Source of the DNA: Winogradskyella sp. PC-19
GTDB lineage: Bacteria; Bacteroidota; Bacteroidia; Flavobacteriales; Flavobacteriaceae
Assembly: GCF_002163855.1 (NCBI RefSeq)
Contig: NZ_CP019332.1
Location: 31,387 to 95,386, forward strand
Direction of reading: 5' to 3'
Length of the DNA stretch: 64,000 nt
Part shown: piece after piece, positions 1 to 7,647 of the stretch
How positions within the stretch are numbered: position 1 is the first letter of the stretch
Layout: each line of letters opens with the position of its first letter
Made by a program: the position numbers and the translations under genes
Notes under the pieces: generated by a model
Databases searched by the model: none
Told to the model about the DNA's origin: nothing
What the model saw: the letters and a program-made list of their open reading frames with translations, nothing else

Positions 1-60
1 TTGCTTACAGGATGTTATAAAAAGTATAGTCGTAAGCAATAAGAGTAGTTTATTTTTCAT
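1..60 (-). CDS. N-terminus of a lipoprotein (partial, cut by window edge)
   Basis: Read on the minus strand from an ATG at 58-60, the 20 codons to the window edge encode a basic start (MKNK), a run of leucines and a lipobox ITSC followed by KQ, which is a typical Bacteroidota lipoprotein signal peptide. The frame is open to base 1. It is divergent from the DUF6913-dapA operon. In many Flavobacteriaceae a 5'-nucleotidase-type lipoprotein lies at this place, so that is my guess for the product, but nothing of the mature protein is visible. Confidence 0.7.
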   Translation of the reverse strand, partial: MKNKLLLLLTTILFITSCKQ

Positions 61-104
61 GGATAACTTATGATATGTTAACAAAAAAGTGAAAGCACTT
101 TTGT

Positions 105-112
105 TAAATTTG
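105..112 (+). promoter_or_regulatory. -7 promoter element for DUF6913-dapA
   Basis: TAAATTTG matches the Bacteroidetes -7 consensus TAnnTTTG and ends 18 bases before the ATG at 131. I found no convincing -33 TTG partner. Confidence 0.5.
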
Positions 113-130
113 CACAAAGTCTAAAGATAG

Positions 131-646
131 ATGTTTTTAAAAGTATTTAAGGAAAAATCAAATCAAAAATTTGTTGACAAAATAGTGTCAAGGCGTAATG
201 TGAGTGTTCATAATACCAAGATTACTTCCGTTGGTGTGCTTTTAAATGATCAAGCATATTATAATTATGATGAGGTCAATTCTTTTTTGGATGAGATTGG
301 TGTGGTGTCTGCTAAAAGAAAATTTTTTACATTCTCAAAGTTAAAAGATGAAGTTAACAATTGGGATGCTATATTTACTCCAAAAGATTTTGGATGGAAC
401 GGTAAATTGAAGAATAATGACCTTTCCGATTTTACAAAAACTAAGTTTGATGTACTAATTTGTTATTTTTTAGCAGAGGACCAAGAATTAAAGCAAATTG
501 CAGCCATGTCAATGGCAAATTTTAAAGTCGGTATTTCTAGCAGAGATGAGCGATTATATGATTTGATAATTTATGTCGACAATAAAGACTTTAAAATTTT
601 TAAAGACGAACTAAAAAAATACTTAACCATTTTAAATAAAATATAA
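131..646 (+). CDS. DUF6913-like protein of unknown function
   Basis: This 171-residue protein has no signal peptide or membrane segment and should be cytoplasmic. It opens with MFLKVFKEKSNQK and carries a WDAIFTPKDFGW segment around residues 78-89 and a DLIIYV strand near the end. I recognise it as the flavobacterial family DUF6913, which commonly sits directly upstream of dapA; its function is unknown. Its stop codon overlaps the dapA start by one base (TAATG), so the two are translationally coupled and share the promoter at 105-112. Confidence 0.7.
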   Translation: MFLKVFKEKSNQKFVDKIVSRRNVSVHNTKITSVGVLLNDQAYYNYDEVNSFLDEIGVVSAKRKFFTFSKLKDEVNNWDAIFTPKDFGWNGKLKNNDLSDFTKTKFDVLICYFLAEDQELKQIAAMSMANFKVGISSRDERLYDLIIYVDNKDFKIFKDELKKYLTILNKI

Positions 647-1524
647 TGACCAAATTTGTAGGTACAGGTGTCGCGTTGATTACACCTTTTAATAAGGATT
701 TATCAGTGGATTTTGACGCTTTGACAAAGTTAGTGGAGTATAACATTTCTAATAGCATTGAATATTTGGTAATTAGCGGTACTACTGGAGAAAGTGTTAC
801 TATAACCAAAGAAGAAAAGGTGTCAATAACTAATCACATTGTTAAAGTAAATGATGGTAGACTACCTTTAGTCCTAGGTATTGGCGGAAATAACACCAAA
901 GAAGTTATTGACGAAATAAACACAACAGATTTGTCTAATATAGATGCGATTCTGTCAGTTTCTCCTTACTATAGTAAACCGACTCAAGAGGGTATGTATG
1001 CACATTTCGAAGCTATTTCTAAGGTGTCACCAGTACCAATTATACTATATAACGTGCCAGGTCGAACTTCAAAGAACATGTTACCTGAAACTGTAATTCG
1101 TTTAGCAAATGATTTCGACAATATCATAGCCGTAAAAGAAGCAGGGAATAATGTTGGACAATATTTAGAGTTACTAAGAGATAAGCCAAAAGGATTTCAT
1201 ATTATTTCTGGCGATGATGATTTGGCATTGACAGTGACTTTAGCAGGTGGTTCGGGTGTAATATCAGTTATAGGACAAGCATTGCCAAAAGAATTTTCTG
1301 ATATGATTAGATTAGGTATTGAAAAAAATGCAAAAGATTCGTACGAGATTCATTTTACTATTATGGAGATAATAAATCTTATTTTTTCTGAAAATAACCC
1401 AGCAGGTATCAAAGCAGCTTTAAGCGCTTTAAATATAAGCAAACCTCATGTCAGACTTCCTTTAGTAGAGGCAACAGTTAATCTTAAGAATGCTCTTGAT
1501 ATAGAGTTAAAGCAACTGGGTTAA
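646..1524 (+). CDS. dapA: 4-hydroxy-tetrahydrodipicolinate synthase DapA
   Basis: DapA condenses pyruvate with aspartate semialdehyde, the first committed step to diaminopimelate and lysine. The 292-residue length fits the family of (beta/alpha)8 class I aldolases. Visible landmarks are the GTTGES loop at residues 45-50, the tyrosine in LYNVPGR (Y135) and the Schiff-base lysine in AVKEAG (K164). The ATG overlaps the stop of the upstream DUF6913 gene. No terminator is evident after it; 113 bases separate it from bamD, which has its own promoter. Confidence 0.95.
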   Translation: MTKFVGTGVALITPFNKDLSVDFDALTKLVEYNISNSIEYLVISGTTGESVTITKEEKVSITNHIVKVNDGRLPLVLGIGGNNTKEVIDEINTTDLSNIDAILSVSPYYSKPTQEGMYAHFEAISKVSPVPIILYNVPGRTSKNMLPETVIRLANDFDNIIAVKEAGNNVGQYLELLRDKPKGFHIISGDDDLALTVTLAGGSGVISVIGQALPKEFSDMIRLGIEKNAKDSYEIHFTIMEIINLIFSENNPAGIKAALSALNISKPHVRLPLVEATVNLKNALDIELKQLG

Positions 1525-1612
1525 CGTTAAACTTCTTTTAAAGTCCATAAAGCAGAATATTAAGCGTGTATTTTAGTCCTAATAATTGTTTTTAAAATCC
1601 GTTAATATTGCA

Positions 1613-1620
1613 TACTTTTG
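1613..1620 (+). promoter_or_regulatory. -7 promoter element for the bamD operon
   Basis: TACTTTTG matches TAnnTTTG. A TTG at 1586-1588 lies where a -33 element could be. Its position shows that bamD must start at the ATG at 1638 and not at the in-frame TTG at 1608, which lies upstream of the predicted transcription start. Confidence 0.6.
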
Positions 1621-1637
1621 CACCCTGTTTTAAATTT

Positions 1638-2435
1638 ATGAGAAAAATAGTTTACATCTTATTATCCGTTTTAGTACTCACGTCTTGTAGTGACTTTCAG
1701 AAAGTTATGAAGTCAGAAGATATTGCATTAAAGTTCAAAACAGGAGAAGAGCTTTTTGATGCTGGGAAATACAAAAAAGCAAATCGACTGTTTGAGCAAA
1801 TAGTTCCTAAGTATAGAGGTAAGCCTCAGGCAGAAAAGCTTATGTATATGCACTCTATGTGTTTTTATAAATTAGAGCAATACTATTTTTCTGGTTACAG
1901 ATTTGAGCAATTTGTAAACTCATATCCAAAAAGTGAGAAAGCAGAAGAGGCAGCTTTTCTATCAGCTAAAAGTTATTATGAAGAGTCTCCAATTTTTTCA
2001 AAAGATATTGAAGAAACGATAAAAGCTATAGAGAAAATGCAGCTTTTCATCAATGGTTATCCAAATTCAGAATACTTAGCCGAAGCCAACGAGTTAGTAA
2101 AAGAATTAGACTTTAAACTAGAAAAAAAGGCTTTTGAAATAGCTAAACAGTACAATCATATATATGATTATAAAGCTTCAATAAAATCATTTAATAATTT
2201 TTTATTAGATTTCCCTGGGTCATCTTTAAAAGAAGATGCTTTATATTATAAGTTTAATTCAGAGTACAACCTTGCAATATTAAGTATTAAGGGATTAAAA
2301 CAAGAACGTATAGCAAACGCTTTAGCGGATTACAAAGTTTTAGTTAAGGCTTTTCCTGAAACTAAATATTTAGACGAAGCTACTCAATTGAAAGAAGAAT
2401 TAGAAAAAGAAAAAAATACAGAGAATAAAAGTTAA
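1638..2435 (+). CDS. bamD: Outer membrane protein assembly factor BamD
   Basis: BamD is the lipoprotein component of the BAM machine that inserts beta-barrels into the outer membrane. From the ATG at 1638 the protein has 265 residues, with signal peptide MRKIVYILLSVLVLTSC ending in a lipobox cysteine at residue 17. TPR-like helix pairs follow, with the FDAGKYKKANRLFEQIVPKY and FVNSYPKSEKAEEAAFLSAK segments typical of BamD. An in-frame TTG at 1608 was rejected because it precedes the predicted transcription start. The gene is 12 bases upstream of rpoZ and heads a run with coaBC and DUF4835, a conserved flavobacterial order. Confidence 0.92.
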   Translation: MRKIVYILLSVLVLTSCSDFQKVMKSEDIALKFKTGEELFDAGKYKKANRLFEQIVPKYRGKPQAEKLMYMHSMCFYKLEQYYFSGYRFEQFVNSYPKSEKAEEAAFLSAKSYYEESPIFSKDIEETIKAIEKMQLFINGYPNSEYLAEANELVKELDFKLEKKAFEIAKQYNHIYDYKASIKSFNNFLLDFPGSSLKEDALYYKFNSEYNLAILSIKGLKQERIANALADYKVLVKAFPETKYLDEATQLKEELEKEKNTENKS

Positions 2436-2447
2436 TCAATATACAAT

Positions 2448-2777
2448 ATGGATTTAAAAAAGACAGACGCACCAACAACGACGTTGACTTACAACAGAAA
2501 TGAAATTGATGCACCAACAGATAATATCTATGAAGCTATTTCTGTTATTGCTAAGCGTGCAGAGCAAATCAATACTGATATCAGAAGAGAATTAGTTGAT
2601 AAGCTTGAAGAGTTTGCAACTTATAATGATAGTTTAGAGGAGATTTTTGAAAATAAAGAGCAAATTGAAGTATCTAAGTTTTACGAAAAATTGCCTAAGC
2701 CACATGCATTAGCAGTAAAAGAGTGGTTAGAAGATAAGATTTACCACAGAAATACTGAGAACGAAACTCAGGAATAA
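2448..2777 (+). CDS. rpoZ: DNA-directed RNA polymerase omega subunit (Bacteroidetes type)
   Basis: This 109-residue protein is the Bacteroidetes RpoZ/Rpb6-like omega subunit, which helps assemble RNA polymerase. The diagnostic segment is DNIYEAISVIAKRAEQIN (about residues 25-42), equivalent to the conserved helix of omega that wraps the beta' C-terminus, followed by an acidic extension longer than in proteobacterial omega. It lies 12 bases after bamD and 8 bases before coaBC, so it is cotranscribed with both. Confidence 0.88.
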   Translation: MDLKKTDAPTTTLTYNRNEIDAPTDNIYEAISVIAKRAEQINTDIRRELVDKLEEFATYNDSLEEIFENKEQIEVSKFYEKLPKPHALAVKEWLEDKIYHRNTENETQE

Positions 2778-2785
2778 TATATTAA

Positions 2786-3997
2786 ATGTCTATTCTTAAA
2801 GACAAAAATATTTTACTGGGTGTTACTGCTGGAATTGCAGCATACAAAACAGCTCACTTAGTAAGACAATTCATAAAAGCAGGTGCCAACATCAAAGTAG
2901 TGATGACACCTGCTTCTAAGGATTTTATAACGCCACTTACGCTTTCTACACTTTCAAAAAATCCGGTTCACTCTTCATTTACAAACGAGGACGATGATAA
3001 CGCCGTGTGGAATAACCATGTAGAATTAGGACTTTGGGCAGATTTATTTGTTATTGCGCCAGCTACAGCCAATACATTATCAAAAATGGCTAATGGTTCA
3101 TGTGATAATTTATTATTAGCGACATACCTTTCGGCAAAATGTCCAGTTTACTTCGCTCCAGCAATGGATTTGGACATGTATAAACATGACTCTACAAAAA
3201 ACTCTTTCAAAAAGTTAAACGCTTTTGGAAACACAATGATTCCTGCAACTAGTGGAGAATTAGCTAGTGGTTTGGTAGGAGAAGGACGAATGGCAGAACC
3301 CGAAGATATACTAGCTTTTATAGAACGTGACGTCATAAGTAAATTACCTTTTAAAGGAAAAAAAATAGTAATTACAGCTGGACCAACTTACGAAGCTATC
3401 GACCCAGTTCGCTTTATAGGAAATCATTCTAGTGGAAAAATGGGATTTGAGATTGCTAAAGCCGCATCAAATTTAGGCGCTGAGGTAACTTTAGTTTCAG
3501 GTCCAACACATCAAATCATCTCTAATTCTTTAGTAAGCTTAAAACCTGTTATAAGCGCACAAGAGATGTATGATGAGGTTCATAAGCATTATAAATATTG
3601 TGATATTGCCATTCTATCTGCTGCAGTTGCAGATTATAGACCAAAGCAAGTTGCGGGTCAGAAAATAAAAAAGGCTGGTTCTACGTTAACTGTAGAGTTA
3701 GAAAAAACTAAAGATATTTTAAAATCATTAGGACAAGAAAAAAAGAATCAATTTTTGGTAGGTTTTGCTTTGGAAACAAATAATGAATTGGAGCACGCCA
3801 AGGGAAAATTAGAAAGTAAAAATCTTGATTTAATCGTTTTGAATTCTCTAAGAGATAAAGGAGCGGGTTTTGGAGTATCGACAAATAAAGTTACATTTAT
3901 AACCAAATCAAAACAGGTTATAGAAAACGAGCTAAAGTCAAAAGCAGAAGTTGCTAAAGACTTGATGCAACAAATATTAAAGCAAATAGATGCGTAG
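2786..3997 (+). CDS. coaBC: Bifunctional CoaBC (phosphopantothenoylcysteine decarboxylase/synthetase)
   Basis: CoaBC carries out two successive steps of coenzyme A synthesis: ligation of cysteine to 4'-phosphopantothenate (CoaB) and FMN-dependent decarboxylation (CoaC). At 403 residues it has the usual bifunctional length. The CoaC half shows LLGVTAGIAAYK at the start, a catalytic-region histidine in WNNHVELGLWAD and the PATANT motif. The CoaB half shows ITAGPTYEAIDPVRFIGN and the HSSGKMG motif around residues 215-221. It overlaps the next gene by 8 bases. With coaE near 14.4 kb, two CoA-pathway genes lie in this window. Confidence 0.95.
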   Translation: MSILKDKNILLGVTAGIAAYKTAHLVRQFIKAGANIKVVMTPASKDFITPLTLSTLSKNPVHSSFTNEDDDNAVWNNHVELGLWADLFVIAPATANTLSKMANGSCDNLLLATYLSAKCPVYFAPAMDLDMYKHDSTKNSFKKLNAFGNTMIPATSGELASGLVGEGRMAEPEDILAFIERDVISKLPFKGKKIVITAGPTYEAIDPVRFIGNHSSGKMGFEIAKAASNLGAEVTLVSGPTHQIISNSLVSLKPVISAQEMYDEVHKHYKYCDIAILSAAVADYRPKQVAGQKIKKAGSTLTVELEKTKDILKSLGQEKKNQFLVGFALETNNELEHAKGKLESKNLDLIVLNSLRDKGAGFGVSTNKVTFITKSKQVIENELKSKAEVAKDLMQQILKQIDA

Positions 3998-4877
3998 ACA
4001 TTTTTTTATACTTTTTCTTTTCATTTCGACATTAGCGATAGCTCAAGAATTAAATTGTGTAGTAACTGTTGTTGCCCAACAAACTGGAAATGATAATAAT
4101 CAGGTTTTTCAAACATTAGAGCGTCAATTAACTGAATTTATTAATAATACGCAGTGGACAGACAAAAAATTTAAAACCCAAGAGCGTATAAATTGTAGTA
4201 TGGTTATTAATGTGCAAAACTATAGTAATGACGCTTTTTCTGCTACGTTACAAGTACAATCTTCGAGACCAGTTTTTGGTTCCACATATAGTACACCAGT
4301 ATATACTTTTAATGATAAAGAATTTCAGTTTCGATATTTAGAATTTCAGAATTTAGTTTTTAATAAAAATCAATTTGAATCTAATCTAATCTCAACACTA
4401 GCATTTCATATTTATATGATTTTAGGTATGGATGCAGACACATTTGCTCCAAATGGAGGTAATGATTATTATCGCCAAGCGCAGACCATTGTAGCTTATT
4501 CTGCAGGTCAAGGAGGATTGGGTTGGAAATTGGAAGACGGTCTGCAATCGCGCTTTGCCTTGATTGATAATTTATTGTCTCCAACATACAAAGAGTTCAG
4601 AAGTACCATGTATTCTTATCATAGAGATGGTTTAGATTTTATGCATAAGGATTTAAAAAAAGCTAAAGAAGAAATTTTATCTTCGGTTTCAGATTTACAA
4701 AAAATGCATGGTCGAAGACCAAATTCATTTTTAATGCGTGTCTTTTTTGATTCTAAAGCAAATGAGGTGTCTAGCATATTTAGTGGTGGACCAAGTGTTA
4801 ATATATCTCAGCTAATTAATACATTAAATAAGATTTCGCCAACAAATGCCTCTAAGTGGAAAAAGATAAAATTCTAA
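3990..4877 (+). CDS. DUF4835 family secreted protein
   Basis: A 295-residue protein with signal peptide MRRHFFILFLFISTLAIAQ and cleavage before ELNC, so it is exported, probably to the periplasm or outer membrane. The sequence matches my memory of DUF4835, a Bacteroidetes family found after coaBC. Visible traits are a long beta-rich N-terminal half and a helical segment near residues 205-235 with HRDGLDFMHKDLKKAKEEIL. Its start overlaps coaBC by 8 bases. Function is unknown; the bamD neighbourhood suggests a cell-envelope role, which is inference. Confidence 0.8.
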   Translation: MRRHFFILFLFISTLAIAQELNCVVTVVAQQTGNDNNQVFQTLERQLTEFINNTQWTDKKFKTQERINCSMVINVQNYSNDAFSATLQVQSSRPVFGSTYSTPVYTFNDKEFQFRYLEFQNLVFNKNQFESNLISTLAFHIYMILGMDADTFAPNGGNDYYRQAQTIVAYSAGQGGLGWKLEDGLQSRFALIDNLLSPTYKEFRSTMYSYHRDGLDFMHKDLKKAKEEILSSVSDLQKMHGRRPNSFLMRVFFDSKANEVSSIFSGGPSVNISQLINTLNKISPTNASKWKKIKF

Positions 4878-4917
4878 AATTTCCTATTCTGTTTTTCCTT
4901 TTCTAGCTATCAAAGTG

Positions 4918-4925
4918 TAGCTTTG
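4918..4925 (+). promoter_or_regulatory. -7 promoter element for recN
   Basis: TAGCTTTG matches TAnnTTTG and ends 19 bases before the TTG start at 4945, so recN probably has its own promoter in the gap after DUF4835. Confidence 0.5.
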
Positions 4926-4944
4926 TATATCAAATTATAAACAA

Positions 4945-6597
4945 TTGATAACCTCATTAAGTATAACAAACTACGCGTTAATTGACGCATTAGAAGTCAG
5001 TTTTAATAATAGTTTCTCGATTATAACAGGAGAGACTGGTGCAGGTAAGTCTATTCTTTTAGGTGGGTTATCATTAGTTTTGGGTAAACGCGCAGATTTA
5101 AGTCAAATCAAAGACAAGTCAAAAAAATGTATTATTGAAGCTGTTTTTGATATAGCAAATTATGATTTGAAGTTTGTTTTTTTTCAAAACGATTTAGATT
5201 ACGACCCGCAAACTATTATTAGAAGAGAGATATTACCTTCAGGTAAATCAAGGGCTTTCGTTAACGATACTCCTGTTAATTTAGATAGCCTCAATAATTT
5301 AAGTAGCCATTTATTAGATATTCATTCACAACATCAAACCCTACAATTGGTCGATGATTCTTATCAATTTAAGGTAATTGATGCAATTGCTAACAATGAG
5401 AAGTTATTGTCAGATTATAAGTCTGAATTAACTAGTTATAAGAAATTAAAACAAGAACTAAATAAACTTGAAGCTTCGTTAATCGAAACCAAAAAGGAAT
5501 ACGATTATAATCTTTTTTTATTGAATGAATTACAAGAAGCACAATTAGAAAATATAAATATACAAGAGCTAGAATCTTCTTATGAGCAATTAAGTAATGT
5601 CGAAACCATCAATGAAACACTTAGTTATTCTATATCATTACTAAATAATGAAGAATTAGGTGTGATTGAAAGGCTAAATGAAATTAAGCGACAGTTATCA
5701 AATATAAGTAGCTTCGGAAAAGAATATGCTTTAATCGAAAGTAGAGTAGAAAGTACGGCTATAGAGTTAGATGATATTTTGACTGAGATAGATAATCTTG
5801 AAGGTAAGCTATCTTCTGACCCACAAGAATTAGAAAAAATCAACAGTAAGCTTCTTGTTATCAACAACCTACTGCAGAAACATTCAGTTTTAGATGTTTC
5901 TGAATTATTGGATATCAAAGATAGTCTGACTGAGAAAATAGACGTCTCAGAAAATTTGGATTCAAATATCTCAGAAGTAAAAACTCAGATAGAGACTTCA
6001 GAAAAAAAATTGAATTTAATTTCTCAAAAATTAAGCAAGAGTAGAGCATCTATTGTCCCAAAATTTATCTCTAATTTAGAAGCTATTTTAGGACAATTGG
6101 GTATGACAAATGCTAAGTTTAATATTCAGTTTACAGCTTTAGATACTTTTAAATACAATGGTAAAGATGAGCTTCATTTTTTATTTAAGGCCAATAAAGG
6201 CGGTGACTTTAGCGAGCTTAAAAAATCTGCTTCTGGTGGTGAATTATCCAGAATAATGCTTGCTATAAAATCTATTTTGGCTAATTATGTCAAGTTACCA
6301 ACACTAATGTTTGATGAAATCGATACTGGTGTTTCTGGTGAGATATCAAACAAAATGGGTGATATCATGAAAGTTATGAGTAAAAATATGCAAGTGTTTT
6401 CTATTACACATTTACCACAAATAGCATCAAAAGGCGATTGGCACTATAAGGTATACAAGACAGATATCGATAATGTTACTCAAACACAGATGAAACTTTT
6501 GACTCAAGAAGAACGTGTTGTAGAATTAGCACAAATGTTAGGCGGAACTAGTATAACAGAATCTGCAATAGCACATGCAAAACAGTTACTTAATTAG
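4945..6597 (+). CDS. recN: DNA repair protein RecN
   Basis: RecN is an SMC-like ATPase used in double-strand break repair. The 550-residue length fits. The Walker A motif GETGAGKS is at residues 29-36, a coiled-coil region spans roughly 150-380, and the C-terminal ATPase half shows SGGELSRIMLAIK and Walker B MFDEIDTGVSGE. The start is TTG; the family normally begins with a short residue run before NYALID, which this start gives, and no nearby in-frame ATG does so. Confidence 0.95.
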   Translation: MITSLSITNYALIDALEVSFNNSFSIITGETGAGKSILLGGLSLVLGKRADLSQIKDKSKKCIIEAVFDIANYDLKFVFFQNDLDYDPQTIIRREILPSGKSRAFVNDTPVNLDSLNNLSSHLLDIHSQHQTLQLVDDSYQFKVIDAIANNEKLLSDYKSELTSYKKLKQELNKLEASLIETKKEYDYNLFLLNELQEAQLENINIQELESSYEQLSNVETINETLSYSISLLNNEELGVIERLNEIKRQLSNISSFGKEYALIESRVESTAIELDDILTEIDNLEGKLSSDPQELEKINSKLLVINNLLQKHSVLDVSELLDIKDSLTEKIDVSENLDSNISEVKTQIETSEKKLNLISQKLSKSRASIVPKFISNLEAILGQLGMTNAKFNIQFTALDTFKYNGKDELHFLFKANKGGDFSELKKSASGGELSRIMLAIKSILANYVKLPTLMFDEIDTGVSGEISNKMGDIMKVMSKNMQVFSITHLPQIASKGDWHYKVYKTDIDNVTQTQMKLLTQEERVVELAQMLGGTSITESAIAHAKQLLN

Positions 6598-6645
6598 TAT
6601 TATATTTGAAAATTATTTATATACAATAAATTAACAGAACCAACT

Positions 6646-7464
6646 ATGTCATATAACTTATTAAAAGGGAAAAAAGGAATTATTTTTGGAGCATTAGATC
6701 CAAATTCTATTGCATGGAAAACTGCAGAACGTGTACATGAAGAAGGCGGAGAATTTGTATTAACCAATGCGCCAATTGCAATGAGAATGGGGCAGATTAA
6801 CGATTTGGCCGAGAAGACTGGTTCTCAAATTATTCCAGCAGATGCAACCTCTGAAGAAGATTTACAAAATTTAGTTGAAAAGTCTATGGAGATTTTAGGC
6901 GGGAAAATAGATTTTGTTCTACACTCAATAGGTATGTCTGTTAACGTAAGAAAAGGTAGAGCATATACTGACCAAAAATACGATTGGACACAAAAAGGAA
7001 CAGATGTTTCTGCAATGTCTTTTCATAAAGTAATGTCTGCTTTATATAAGAACGATGCTATGAAGGAATGGGGAAGTATTGTTGCGTTAACTTATATGGC
7101 AGCACAACGTGTATTCCCTGATTATAATGATATGGCAGATAATAAAGCCTACCTAGAAAGTATTGCACGTAGTTTTGGTTATTTCTTCGGAAGAGACAAA
7201 AAAGTAAGAGTAAACACTATTTCTCAATCTCCTACACCAACCACAGCTGGTCAAGGTGTAAAAGGTTTTGATGGTTTTATTGCTTACGCCGAAAAAATGT
7301 CACCACTTGGTAATGCAACAGCAATGGATTGTGCCAACTATACAGTAACCTTATTTAGTGACTTGACGAAGCGCGTGACACTTCAAAATTTATATAATGA
7401 CGGAGGTTTTAGTAACATGGGTGTAAGTGACGCCGTTATGGATGCCTTTGTTGGTGAAGAATAG
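6646..7464 (+). CDS. fabI: Enoyl-[acyl-carrier-protein] reductase FabI
   Basis: FabI performs the last reduction of each fatty acid elongation cycle, using NAD(P)H. The 272-residue protein is a divergent SDR: an N-terminal GIIFGALDPNSIAWK nucleotide-binding segment, LHSIGM in the middle, and the FabI catalytic arrangement with tyrosines in TYMAAQ and PDYNDM followed by the lysine in DNKAYLE. It is single-domain and slightly longer than the E. coli enzyme, as in other Bacteroidota. It lies 48 bases after recN and is followed by two terminators. Confidence 0.93.
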   Translation: MSYNLLKGKKGIIFGALDPNSIAWKTAERVHEEGGEFVLTNAPIAMRMGQINDLAEKTGSQIIPADATSEEDLQNLVEKSMEILGGKIDFVLHSIGMSVNVRKGRAYTDQKYDWTQKGTDVSAMSFHKVMSALYKNDAMKEWGSIVALTYMAAQRVFPDYNDMADNKAYLESIARSFGYFFGRDKKVRVNTISQSPTPTTAGQGVKGFDGFIAYAEKMSPLGNATAMDCANYTVTLFSDLTKRVTLQNLYNDGGFSNMGVSDAVMDAFVGEE

Positions 7465-7484
7465 AAATTAATAAATAGAAATAT

Positions 7485-7516
7485 AAAAAAGCCACTGCAA
7501 TTGCAGTGGCTTTTTT
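7485..7516. terminator. Intrinsic terminator after fabI
   Basis: A perfect stem gccactgcaa (7491-7500) pairs with ttgcagtggc (7501-7510), flanked by A and T runs. Confidence 0.9.
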
Positions 7517-7524
7517 GTTAATGA

Positions 7525-7547
7525 ACTAACGTGTGTTAGTGTTTTTT
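7525..7547 (+). terminator. Second, weaker terminator after fabI
   Basis: ACTAAC (7525-7530) pairs with GTTAGT (7535-7540) around a 4-base loop, followed by a run of six T at 7542-7547. It lies just behind the first terminator. Confidence 0.5.
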
Positions 7548-7647
7548 GTCGATTATTTGAGAATTTCAACTAATAGTGTTAAAATGATAAATTTTAATTA
7601 ACATTTTAACATAATTTAACAAACTTCTAATTTAATGATACTTTTTT

